From the NCBI RefSeq assembly GCF_002127265.1, contig NZ_NFUU01000001.1, positions 1,240,001 through 1,304,000 of the forward strand: 64,000 nt of DNA, written 5' to 3'. Of the stretch, positions 33,916-41,284 are shown in pieces. The notes below the pieces were generated by a model. That model searched no databases. It saw only the letters and a program-made list of their open reading frames with translations, and was not told the DNA's origin. Source of the DNA: Hydrogenophaga sp. IBVHS1 (GTDB lineage: Bacteria; Pseudomonadota; Gammaproteobacteria; Burkholderiales; Burkholderiaceae_C). Each line of letters begins with the position of its first letter. Positions within the stretch are counted from its first letter, which is position 1. The translations under genes were made by a program, and so were the position numbers.

Positions 33916-35349
33916 TCAGGCCACCAGTTGAAGGGTTGCGGGTTCTGTCTTCGCCTTTGGCTCGAACTTCACCCCAGCTTGCGCAACCACCCATGTTTCG
34001 ATCCGTTCATGGTGCAGGCGCAGCAGGTCGAGTGGGCGGCGCTTGTAGTGCTTTTCTGCCGTCGCACTGGGCTTGTGACCTTGAATCTGTGCAACGACCC
34101 CAGCGGGAATTTCGAGCCACTCGGTGAGGCTGGCGAACGAGCGGCGCAGCCCGTGCAGCGTGAGACCTTCAAGGCCTGCCGCTTTGCAGGCCCGGGTGTG
34201 CGGCGTGTTGGGCTCCGAGATTCGCCCATCGGCGCTGCGGTTGATTACAGCGGCCGGCGTGGTGGCCTCGCCCTTACGAGCGCTCTTCGCGGCCCTTCGC
34301 TTGATGTTGTGCTCGCTCATGTCGAGGGCGTAGGCGCTCGAAAAAACCCACTCATTGCGACGGGGCAGGGCGCAGAGTAGGTGCTCGACGTAGGGGGTGA
34401 GCGGTATCTCTCGCGTCCCTTCGATCTTGTCCCGGATGCTGATGCCTTTCCATTGGAGGTTCACGTCTTCCCATCGCATCGAAAGAACTTCGCCGGGTCG
34501 TGCGCCGGTGAGGAGCATCACCTGCAGCGCGGCGGCAATGCACGGGTTCTGAATCTTGCTGACCTGCACGAACCATGCGGGCAACTGCTCGCGGGTCAGC
34601 ACATCGGACTTCACCCCCGGCCGGCCCAGCGCCTCGCGGGTTTTGCGCGTTTTGGCGGGATTCTGCTGGGGCAGGATGGCGGCGTATTGGGGGTGCTCGC
34701 CGCACCAAGTGAGAAACACGGTGAGCAGGCGCCATGCGAGTCGTGCAGATGATGCGCGGAACTTGCCCTCTGCGGCGGCCCAGCGCTCAATCGTGGCGCT
34801 GTCGATCTCGCTCAGCTTGAGGCGCATCAACGGGGCGAGGGGGCCGGGTTTCGTCTTCACTCCCTTCTTGGCTCCGCGCCGCTTGGACTGTTCTCCACCG
34901 GGGCGCGCCTTGTCGAGGTGGTCACGGTAGTGCAGGGCGCCCCAGAGCGGTTGCCGCTCGATTAGGTAGGCATCCCATGCCTCACCCACGGTTAGCCCCC
35001 CTGCGAGCGCATCAGCGGCTTCTGTGACCTGTTCGGCGGCTCTCTGGGCGTCCTGCTCGCGTTCTACCTCTCGCGGGTCTGTGCCAGCATCGAGCGCCAC
35101 TGCAAGCCGTCGAGCCTCAACCCGGGCCTGCTCGATGCCCCATGCCTTCACCTCTCCGATGGTGCGCCGGATGGTCTGGCCCCTGAGCCGCCCCTCGAAT
35201 GCATAAGTCTTGCGTCCGGTCGGAGTGACCCGCAGAAGTAGACCGGGTGCATCGGAGTCCCACAGGAAGGCTTGAGACCTGCCAGGAGGGCAAGTGAAGC
35301 CCTCGACACGGCCAGCGGTCAGGCGGGTTCTGCTCTTGGTTGAGGTCAT
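33916..35349 (-). CDS. Tyrosine-type site-specific integrase
   Basis: A 477-residue integrase of the DUF4102/P4-like family. The N-terminal domain (FLWDSDAPGLLLRVTPTGRKTYAFEGRLRGQTIRRTIG) binds arm sites and the middle SAM-like domain binds the core. The catalytic residues are visible: Arg in LLTGARPGEVLSMRW, His-x-x-Arg in LHGLRRSFASL, His in QGHKPSATAEKHY with the nucleophile Tyr at the end of that segment. The ATG at 35349 gives MTSTKSRTRLTAG; the frame opens earlier at 35436. It sits 149 bases from attR, the usual place for the integrase of a tRNA island. Confidence 0.94.
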   Translation of the reverse strand: MTSTKSRTRLTAGRVEGFTCPPGRSQAFLWDSDAPGLLLRVTPTGRKTYAFEGRLRGQTIRRTIGEVKAWGIEQARVEARRLAVALDAGTDPREVEREQDAQRAAEQVTEAADALAGGLTVGEAWDAYLIERQPLWGALHYRDHLDKARPGGEQSKRRGAKKGVKTKPGPLAPLMRLKLSEIDSATIERWAAAEGKFRASSARLAWRLLTVFLTWCGEHPQYAAILPQQNPAKTRKTREALGRPGVKSDVLTREQLPAWFVQVSKIQNPCIAAALQVMLLTGARPGEVLSMRWEDVNLQWKGISIRDKIEGTREIPLTPYVEHLLCALPRRNEWVFSSAYALDMSEHNIKRRAAKSARKGEATTPAAVINRSADGRISEPNTPHTRACKAAGLEGLTLHGLRRSFASLTEWLEIPAGVVAQIQGHKPSATAEKHYKRRPLDLLRLHHERIETWVVAQAGVKFEPKAKTEPATLQLVA

Positions 35350-35361
35350 GGGGCTTCCGAT

Positions 35362-35383
35362 CTGTAGGCAATCTGTAGGCAGA
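35362..35383 (+). repeat. Arm-type integrase-site candidate, right copy
   Basis: Identical over 22 bases to 28750-28771 and in the same orientation, with two tandem CTGTAGGCA units. It lies 13 bases upstream of the integrase start and 114 bases inside attR, so integrase binding here could also repress its own promoter. Confidence 0.65.
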
Positions 35384-35420
35384 TTCGACCGAAACAGCCG
35401 AATCGTAATCAACAACAGAA

Positions 35421-35435
35421 TGACCCAATGGGTCA
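35421..35435. promoter_or_regulatory. TGACCCA-A-TGGGTCA operator candidate before the integrase
   Basis: A perfect 7-bp inverted repeat with one central base. It lies about 14 bases downstream of a TATATA box (35455-35450 on the minus strand) that may be the integrase -10. Its core ACCCA-N-TGGGT recurs at 30114-30126, pointing to one element regulator acting at both sites. Confidence 0.5.
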
Positions 35436-35497
35436 CTAAGTCGTTGATTTATATAGATTGTATCGACAGTCCTCAACGGAAGCAAATACTAGTTTTG

Positions 35498-35547
35498 CAG
35501 GATTGTGATTCCTGTTGTCGTGGGTTCGAGCCCCATCAGCCACCCCA
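35498..35547 (+). repeat. attR: 3' tRNA-His fragment
   Basis: The right copy of the 50-bp direct repeat. It contains the 3' half of tRNA-His up to CCA but no 5' acceptor or D arm, so it is a tRNA fragment, not a second gene. Confidence 0.93.
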
Positions 35548-35558
35548 CTTGATTCAGC

Positions 35559-35587
35559 AAAAAGCCCGGTTTCCACCGGGCTTTTTT
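35559..35587 (+). terminator. Original tRNA-His terminator, displaced beyond attR
   Basis: AGCCCGGT (35563-35570) pairs with ACCGGGCT (35575-35582) around TTCC, extended by A-T pairs and ending in TTTTTT. It is 11 bases past attR, as expected for the terminator that followed tRNA-His before insertion. Confidence 0.88.
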
Positions 35588-35608
35588 GCTTCTGGCGGTT
35601 GAGCTCGT

Positions 35609-35827
35609 TCAGCCGCTCAGCGCGTCATCGGCGTCCAGCGAGGGCGGCCGCACCAGATCCTCGTCGATCCCCATCACTGCGCTCGCGCGCTCGACCGCCT
35701 TCCACAGCGGCGTGGGCATGTTCAGAATGTCTTCGGGCGTGTCCGCCTGATCAATCCAGGCGCTGATCTCGTGGTGCTGATCGGGTGTCAACAGGGCCAG
35801 GAGCAGCATCTCGTCAATGGTTTTCAT
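35609..35827 (-). CDS. Small hypothetical protein
   Basis: A 72-residue acidic, helical protein: MKTIDEMLLLALLTPDQHHEISAWIDQ and so on. I do not recognise it. It is the only believable part of a much longer minus-strand frame that continues through the halogenase-like gene. The ATG at 35827 was chosen because the frame upstream enters the intergenic region and then the opposite gene. The codon pattern is regular and the product looks folded (Leu/Ile-rich helices, Pro-Glu-Asp turns). It lies just outside the mobile element. Confidence 0.55.
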   Translation of the reverse strand: MKTIDEMLLLALLTPDQHHEISAWIDQADTPEDILNMPTPLWKAVERASAVMGIDEDLVRPPSLDADDALSG

Positions 35828-35992
35828 CGTGTGGTCGATCCGGTCTCGGCGCCAGGGGCACCTTTGAAAGAACGCCCAGCATAGGGCAGTCGGGCCGACA
35901 GCGCCTTTGATGGACATGGCCAGCGGGAAGTGGCTGTGAGTCGTGTTACTTTTCGCACTTCGCCAGCGTGGCACCAACCGGGAATTGAATCG

Positions 35993-37321
35993 ATGCAACC
36001 TGCTGATGAGAATTGCGATGTGCTTGTGGTCGGAGGTGGTCCTGCCGGCTCCACCATTGCGGCCTTGCTGGCCCGTGAAGGGCGCAAGGTGGTGCTGCTG
36101 GAAAAGGAGCACCATCCGCGCTTCCACATTGGCGAGTCGCTCCTGCCGGGCAATGTGGCGTTGTTCGACAAGCTCGGTGTGCGGGATCACATCGAGAAGA
36201 TCGGTATGCCGAAGTTCGGCATCGAGTTTGTTCCGCCCGATCTGGACTACTGCAGTTATGTCGATTTCGCCGAGGGCTGGGACCCCTCGATGGCATCGGC
36301 GTGGCAAGTGCGTCGCTCCGAAATGGACGAGCTGTTGTTTCGCCATGCCGCCAGCCTGGGCGCCCAGGCGCTGGAGGGCGCCAAGGTGAAGGATGTGGCA
36401 TTCGACGACGAAGGCGCCCGGGTCGAGGCGGTGCTGGAGGGTGGTGAAACGCGCCGCTGGCATGCGCGCTTCGTGGTCGATGCCACGGGCCGCGACACTC
36501 TGCTGGCGAACAAGTTCAGGTGCAAGGAAAAGAACAAGGACCACAACAGCACAGCGCTGTTCGGACACTTTCGTGGCGCCCGGCGCCTGGAAGGCAAGCG
36601 AGAAGGCAACATCAGCATCTGCTGGTTCGAGCACGGCTGGTTCTGGTTCATCCCGCTGGCCGACGGCACCACGAGTGTGGGCGCGGTGTGCTGGGCCTAC
36701 TACCTGAAGGCGCGTGACAAGCCCTTGAAGGACTATTTCTTCGACACGATTGCCCTGTGCCCGGAACTGCACGATCGGTTGAAGGACGCCACGCTGGTGG
36801 ACGACCAGGTGCATGCCACCGGAAACTTCGCCTACTCCAGCACGCACGCCACTGGAGAGCGCTACCTGATGGTGGGCGATGCCTTCACGTTCATCGATCC
36901 CATGTTCTCCTCAGGCGTGTTCCTGGCGATGCAGAGTGGATTCGACGGTGCGCAGCTGGTCGCCACGGCGCTGGACCAGCCCGAGCGCCTGCCCGCTGCA
37001 CGCGCCGCGTACGAAAAGCGCGTGCGTGTGGGCCCGCGTGATTATTCGTGGTTCATCTACCGCGTCACCAACCCCACCATTCGCGACATGTTCATGCACC
37101 CGAACAACCGATTCAAGGTCAAGCAGGGTCTCATGTCGCTGCTGGCGGCCGACATCCACCACGGCCCGGCTTACCGGCTGTCGCTGGTGATGTTCAAGCT
37201 GATCTACTACGTGGTTTCGGTGGCGAACTGGCGTCGCACGTATGCCGGCTGGAAACGGCATCGCCACAACATCCGCGACATGGGGACGCTCCGTGGCGAG
37301 ACCATCATGAAGGCCGAATAG
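35993..37321 (+). CDS. Halogenase-like FAD-dependent oxidoreductase
   Basis: A 442-residue flavoprotein of the tryptophan-halogenase/geranylgeranyl-reductase group. The FAD motif is VLVVGGGPAGSTIAALLAREG, followed by FHIGESLLPGN. The flavin-halogenase-like WFWFIPLADGTTSVG carries the WxWxIP pattern, and GDAFTFIDPMFSSGVFLAMQSG completes the FAD site. Relatives such as CmlS-type enzymes halogenate or oxidise bound acyl substrates. Whether it halogenates is not proven. The ATG at 35993 starts MQPADENCDVLVVGGG; upstream residues in the open frame do not fit the family. It converges on the methyltransferase gene with a 12-base gap. Confidence 0.83.
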   Translation: MQPADENCDVLVVGGGPAGSTIAALLAREGRKVVLLEKEHHPRFHIGESLLPGNVALFDKLGVRDHIEKIGMPKFGIEFVPPDLDYCSYVDFAEGWDPSMASAWQVRRSEMDELLFRHAASLGAQALEGAKVKDVAFDDEGARVEAVLEGGETRRWHARFVVDATGRDTLLANKFRCKEKNKDHNSTALFGHFRGARRLEGKREGNISICWFEHGWFWFIPLADGTTSVGAVCWAYYLKARDKPLKDYFFDTIALCPELHDRLKDATLVDDQVHATGNFAYSSTHATGERYLMVGDAFTFIDPMFSSGVFLAMQSGFDGAQLVATALDQPERLPAARAAYEKRVRVGPRDYSWFIYRVTNPTIRDMFMHPNNRFKVKQGLMSLLAADIHHGPAYRLSLVMFKLIYYVVSVANWRRTYAGWKRHRHNIRDMGTLRGETIMKAE

Positions 37322-37333
37322 GCGTCAGTTCGC

Positions 37334-38077
37334 TCAAGGCCGGACGGCGGTGTATTCGGAGAACACGCCCAGTTCGGTGTGGCGCTTCACCTGCAGGAAA
37401 CCTGCACGCTCCATCGCCTCAAGAATCTGGGCAGGCGGGATGCAGCTCTCGATGGTGTCCCAGTAGTAGCGCCACAGCTCGACACTGCCGCGCTCGCGGG
37501 CAACGATGCGCGCCAGCGTCGGCACCACACGGCGCATGTAGAACTTCACCAGGGCGCGCGAAATTCGGCTCGAAGGCTGGCTGATTTCCAGAATCAGCAG
37601 GCGACCACCGGGCCTCAGCACGCGGTGGAACTCCTGCAGCGCGGCGTCCACGTCCGACACATGGCGGAAGGCATAGCCAAAGCTCAGAAAGTCGGCTTCG
37701 CCGGTGGCACAAGGCAGTTCCTCGGCGCGGCCGGCGCGCAGGTCGACACTGGGCAGATCCACCTGCGCCAGCATGCCGGGGCTCGGGTCGACGCCAACGA
37801 GGCGGCCCTGCTCGCCGATCAGTTGGCAGGCCTGGCGCGCCAGGAGACCGGTGCCGATGCCCACGTCGACAACCTTGTCGCCCGATGCCAGCCCCGCGCG
37901 GACCAGCGCTTCTCGCCGGTACCAGCCGCCCGATCCGAATGCCATGGCGCGCTCGATCCGGTCGTAGTCGACGGCGGTCTCGTCGAAGATCCTGCGCACG
38001 TACTGCGCATGTTCTGCCTCGTCGCGGTAGTAGGCCGGCAGGGGCGCATGCGGCAGGTGGGTGGTGGATTCGATCAA
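37334..38077 (-). CDS. Class I SAM-dependent methyltransferase (UbiE-like)
   Basis: A 247-residue methyltransferase. The SAM-binding motif I is VVDVGIGTGLLARQ, followed by LVGVDPSPGMLAQ, the post-I acidic residue region and the LSFGYAFRHVSDVDAALQEFHRVLRPGGRLLILEISQPSS signature close to UbiE/MenG. It may methylate a quinone-like or lipid substrate, but a genuine ubiE is expected elsewhere with other ubiquinone genes, so it is named only by family. It is 48 bases downstream of the small membrane-protein gene on the same strand. Confidence 0.85.
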   Translation of the reverse strand: MIESTTHLPHAPLPAYYRDEAEHAQYVRRIFDETAVDYDRIERAMAFGSGGWYRREALVRAGLASGDKVVDVGIGTGLLARQACQLIGEQGRLVGVDPSPGMLAQVDLPSVDLRAGRAEELPCATGEADFLSFGYAFRHVSDVDAALQEFHRVLRPGGRLLILEISQPSSRISRALVKFYMRRVVPTLARIVARERGSVELWRYYWDTIESCIPPAQILEAMERAGFLQVKRHTELGVFSEYTAVRP

Positions 38078-38125
38078 ATGGTTGCTCCTGGGGCCTTGGG
38101 CCGAGATGGATAGGTTGGTTGCGGG

Positions 38126-38587
38126 TTAGCTGCGCGACGTGAGTCGAGCGTAGAGCCATCCGGCCATCGCCGCGCCGATGGCCATCGCCAGCAGTCCGGG
38201 CAGGTGACGGGTCGCGTCGATGAAGACAGGCATGGGTGCTACCGCGTCGATCGCGCGAACGGCAGCCACCATGCCCGCTCCGGCGGCAGCCGACAGCAGC
38301 ATACCTCGCCCAGCCGGCCACCAGCGGGCCAGGAAGGCAGCCACGGCCAGCGCGGGCAGCCAGCCCGCCGCAAGGATGCCGGCGTAGACCGGGGCAAAGC
38401 CGATCAGGTCCTGCACTGTCGTGCGCAGGCGGTCGCCCAAGGGAATCTCCAGACCCAGCCCGACCAGGGCTTGCAGGTTCCATTGCGTCTGCACCACCGA
38501 ACCCCAGGCCGCCGCAAGCACGAGCGCCAGCAGCAGGGGCCAGAGATGGGCGGTCCAGCGGCGGCGCGGAGGTTCGATGGCGTTCAT
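38126..38587 (-). CDS. Small four-helix membrane protein
   Basis: A 153-residue protein with about four hydrophobic helices (LWPLLLALVLAAAWGSVVQ; FAPVYAGILAAGWLPALAVAAFLA; MLLSAAAGAGMVAAV; LPGLLAMAIGAAMAGWLYA). No family is recognised by eye. The ATG at 38587 has a GAAAG ribosome-binding site; another ATG three codons upstream (38596) is possible. It diverges from the beta-propeller dehydrogenase gene with starts only about 20 bases apart. It probably forms a unit with the methyltransferase downstream. Confidence 0.7.
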   Translation of the reverse strand: MNAIEPPRRRWTAHLWPLLLALVLAAAWGSVVQTQWNLQALVGLGLEIPLGDRLRTTVQDLIGFAPVYAGILAAGWLPALAVAAFLARWWPAGRGMLLSAAAGAGMVAAVRAIDAVAPMPVFIDATRHLPGLLAMAIGAAMAGWLYARLTSRS

Positions 38588-38608
38588 GTCTTTCATAATC
38601 GCCAAATT

Positions 38609-39721
38609 ATGTTTTACTTCGCCGCCTTTCTTGCCGCATTTCTTGCCGGTGCCCTGGCTGCCGTGATGCCCGCGCAGGCCGCCGACTACCGGGTCGAGAC
38701 CGTTGCAACCGGGCTCGAGCATCCCTGGTCGCTCGCCTTCCTGCCCGGCGGACGCATGCTCGTCACCGAGCGCCCTGGCCGGCTCCGCCTGATCGAACCC
38801 GGCCCCGATGGCCGGCCGCAACTGAGGCCTGAACCGGTGCCGGGTGTGCCGCCGGTGATGGCGCGCGGGCAGGCCGGTCTGTTCGACGTGGTGGTGGACC
38901 CGGCGTTTGAAGCCAATGGCCGGGTGCTGCTGTCGTTCGCGCATGGCACGCCGCAAGCCAACCACCTGCGCTTGGTGAGCGCGCGGTTCGATGGCCGGCA
39001 GCTGCAGGAGGTCAAGCCCATCTTCACTTCTCAACCGGCCAAGACCGACAGCCAGCATTTCGGTGGCCGCATGGCATGGCTGGCCGATGGCAGCGTGCTG
39101 TTCGGCATGGGCGACGGCAACCTTGAGCGCACGGACGCCCAGCGCTTGCACACGCACCTGGGCAAACTGATGCGCATCCGGGCGGATGGCGGTGTGCCCA
39201 ACGACAACCCCTTCGTGTCTCGCAAGGACGCGCAGCCTGAGATTTACAGCTACGGGCACCGCAATCCGCAGGGCATGGTGGTCGTCAACGGAGTGCCGTA
39301 CGCGCACGAACATGGCTCGCGCGGTGGCGACGAACTCAACCGCATCCAGCCCGGGGCCAACTACGGCTGGCCCGTGACCACCGGTGGCATCGATTACACC
39401 TACGCCCGCATCACGCCCTACCAACGCCTGCCGGGCATCCAGCCGCCGCTGGTGGAGTGGACGCCTTCGATTGCACCTGCGGGGCTTGCCTGGTACGACG
39501 GCGCGTTGTTCCCGGCATGGCGCGGCAGCCTCTTCGTGGCGGCGCTGAAGGAGCGCAGCGTGCGCCGCGTTCCCTTGGCGGGCGGCACGCCCGGGCCGCA
39601 GGAGGTGCTGTTCCTTGAACTCGGCGAACGCATCCGCGACGTGCGCGCCGGGTCGGACGGTGCCATCTACCTGCTGACCGACAGCCCTGCCGGGCGGGTG
39701 CTGCGGGTGGTGCCGAAATAG
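38609..39721 (+). CDS. PQQ-dependent sugar dehydrogenase family protein (YliI/Asd-like)
   Basis: A 370-residue secreted beta-propeller enzyme. The signal peptide ends MPAQAADYRVE. Signatures of the soluble aldose sugar dehydrogenase family are LEHPWSLAFLPGGRMLVTERPGRLRLI, QGQ/GQAGLFDVVVDP, SQHFGGRMAWLADG, YSYGHRNPQGM and HEHGSRGGDELNRIQPGANYGWP. These enzymes oxidise sugars in the periplasm with pyrroloquinoline quinone as cofactor and calcium. No PQQ synthesis genes are in the window. The ATG at 38609 has no visible ribosome-binding site and lies within 22 bases of the divergent start. Confidence 0.9.
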   Translation: MFYFAAFLAAFLAGALAAVMPAQAADYRVETVATGLEHPWSLAFLPGGRMLVTERPGRLRLIEPGPDGRPQLRPEPVPGVPPVMARGQAGLFDVVVDPAFEANGRVLLSFAHGTPQANHLRLVSARFDGRQLQEVKPIFTSQPAKTDSQHFGGRMAWLADGSVLFGMGDGNLERTDAQRLHTHLGKLMRIRADGGVPNDNPFVSRKDAQPEIYSYGHRNPQGMVVVNGVPYAHEHGSRGGDELNRIQPGANYGWPVTTGGIDYTYARITPYQRLPGIQPPLVEWTPSIAPAGLAWYDGALFPAWRGSLFVAALKERSVRRVPLAGGTPGPQEVLFLELGERIRDVRAGSDGAIYLLTDSPAGRVLRVVPK

Positions 39722-39768
39722 GTTGACCAGCGCGTGGTTGAACTCAAAGGCCTAGCCAACTTCGGCGG

Positions 39769-40062
39769 TCAGGCCACGGCTTCGACGATGCGGATGTCCC
39801 GGTCGGCCCCGTTGCTCAAGGCTTCCAGCGCTCGCGCATAGTCCGGGCTGTCGTGTGCCGCGAGTGCCTGCTCCACGCTGTCGAACTCGATCAGCACCGC
39901 CCGCTGCTGCACGCCGGATTCATACACCTGCGCGGGCATGCCACGCGCCAGAAAACGACCGCCCGCTGCCTGAAGTGCAGGGCCCGCGAGCTTGGCGTAT
40001 TCGGCCAGTGCGGCCGGGTCGCTGACGGAACGGTAGGTGGAAATCCAGTAGGCCTTGGGCAT
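39769..40062 (-). CDS. DUF1330 domain-containing protein
   Basis: A 97-residue dimeric alpha-beta barrel protein of the DUF1330 family: MPKAYWISTYRSVSDPAALAEYAKLAGPALQAAGGRFLARG, with VLIEFDSVEQALAAHDSPDYARAL. Such proteins are small and cytoplasmic, of unknown function, often near catabolic genes. The start at 40062 has an AAGGAAG-like site on the minus strand about 6 bases upstream. The longer open frame upstream is rejected. It is followed by 47 bases of gap before the sugar-dehydrogenase stop. Confidence 0.88.
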   Translation of the reverse strand: MPKAYWISTYRSVSDPAALAEYAKLAGPALQAAGGRFLARGMPAQVYESGVQQRAVLIEFDSVEQALAAHDSPDYARALEALSNGADRDIRIVEAVA

Positions 40063-40150
40063 GTCGCTTCCTTGGTTCAGGCGGTTGAAGAGTGGAGCTG
40101 AAGCTGCCGAGTTTGCCACCTGCCGCCCGCTTGAGCCTGAGCGCCGCTGA

Positions 40151-41164
40151 CTACTTCCTGGTGTAGATCTGGTCGAAGGTGCCGTTGTCGGCAAAGTGCA
40201 CCTTGGCCGCGTTGTCCCAGCTACCAAACGCGTCCTCGATCTTGAAGAGGTTGAGCTTGGGCAACTGCTTGGCGTACTTGGCCTGGGCCTTGGCGGAAGT
40301 GGGGCGGTAGAAGTGCTTGCCGATGATGTCCTGCGCTTCTTCGGTGTAGAGGAACTTCAGGTATTCCTCGGCGACAGCGCGCGTGCCTTTCTTGTCCACG
40401 TTCTTGTCCACCACCGTCACGGCGGGCTCGGCCAGGATGGAGAGCGACGGGTAGACGAAATCGACCTTGTTGCCGAATTCCTTCTCCAGCAGGTAGGCCT
40501 CGTTTTCCCAGGAGATGAACACGTCGCCCTGGTTGCGCTGCGCGAAGGTGATGGACGAGCCGCGTGCGCCGGTGTCGAGCACCGGCACGTTGGCGTAGAG
40601 CCTGGCCACGAAATCCTTGGCTTTGTCTTCGCTGCCGTATTTGCGCTTGGCGAATTCCCAGGCGGCCAGGTAGTTCCAGCGCGCGCCGCCCGAGGTCTTG
40701 GGATTGGGGGTAATGACCTTCACGTCCGGGCGGATCAGGTCATCCCAGTCCTTGATGTTCTTGGGGTTGCCCGCGCGGGTGACCAGCACGATGGTGGATG
40801 TGTAAGGAGAGCTGTTGAGGGGCAGGCGCTTTTGCCAGTCCTTGGGGATCCAGCCGCCGTTCGTGTGCAGTGCGTCGGTGTCACCGGCCAGAGCAAGTGT
40901 GGCCACGTCGGCGTCCAGGCCATCGATGATGGAGCGGGCCTGCTTGCCCGAGCCGCCATGGCTCTGCTTGATCGTCACGTCCTGGCCGGTCTTGGTCTTC
41001 CAGTACCTGGTGAAGGCTGCGTTGTATTCCACATAAAGCTCACGCGTCGGGTCGTACGACACGTTGAGCAGGGTCACCGGGGCGGGTTGTGCGTAGGCCG
41101 AAATGGCGCTGGCAGACAGTGCGGTGGCGGCAAGGGCCTGGATGAGCTGGCGGCGGGTGGTCAT
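40151..41164 (-). CDS. Sulfate ABC transporter substrate-binding protein
   Basis: A 337-residue periplasmic protein of the Sbp/CysP family. A signal peptide ([17 protein letters not shown]) precedes [19 protein letters not shown]. Family hallmarks are [46 protein letters not shown] and [14 protein letters not shown], which make the sulfate site. It delivers sulfate or thiosulfate to a CysTWA permease, which is not in this window. It lies downstream of the CoA-transferase genes on the same strand but with a 120-base gap of its own; that gap is A/T-richer and may hold a CysB-type promoter, a suggestion only. Confidence 0.93.
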   Translation of the reverse strand: MTTRRQLIQALAATALSASAISAYAQPAPVTLLNVSYDPTRELYVEYNAAFTRYWKTKTGQDVTIKQSHGGSGKQARSIIDGLDADVATLALAGDTDALHTNGGWIPKDWQKRLPLNSSPYTSTIVLVTRAGNPKNIKDWDDLIRPDVKVITPNPKTSGGARWNYLAAWEFAKRKYGSEDKAKDFVARLYANVPVLDTGARGSSITFAQRNQGDVFISWENEAYLLEKEFGNKVDFVYPSLSILAEPAVTVVDKNVDKKGTRAVAEEYLKFLYTEEAQDIIGKHFYRPTSAKAQAKYAKQLPKLNLFKIEDAFGSWDNAAKVHFADNGTFDQIYTRK

Positions 41165-41284
41165 GGCGTTCCTTCGGAATCCGTTGTTGATGGAATGGAA
41201 GGAATGATCCCGCCATCTCCACGGATAAGGAACGAATGGTTTTTTGGTTGTTAATTACTGAAACATCTAACGGCTCGAAGGGCT

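Larger units (their letters stand above)
28642..35547. mobile_element. tRNA-His integrative element, about 6.9 kb, phage-satellite-like
   Basis: The element lies between two perfect 50-bp copies of the 3' part of tRNA-His. Contents from left to right: attL; a replacement terminator; an arm-type repeat; two lower-G+C cargo genes (plus strand); a TGCAC/GTGCA-rich putative origin; then minus-strand genes for a primpol-helicase, an unknown protein, an AlpA-like HTH, a repeat-rich control region, a second HTH protein and a tyrosine integrase; another arm repeat; attR. No structural, packaging, lysis or conjugation genes are seen. This is the gene set of an integrating, self-replicating but non-self-transmissible element, like P4/PICI satellites. 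The satellite label is inference from gene content. Confidence 0.88.

Noticed and set aside
35498-35547. A second tRNA-His gene
   Set aside because: Only the 3' 50 bases are present; the acceptor 5' strand and D arm are absent, so it is an attachment-site fragment.
35828-36847. The long upstream part of the minus-strand frame ending at 35609
   Set aside because: It runs opposite the halogenase-like gene and has antisense composition; only the last 72 codons were kept as a small gene.
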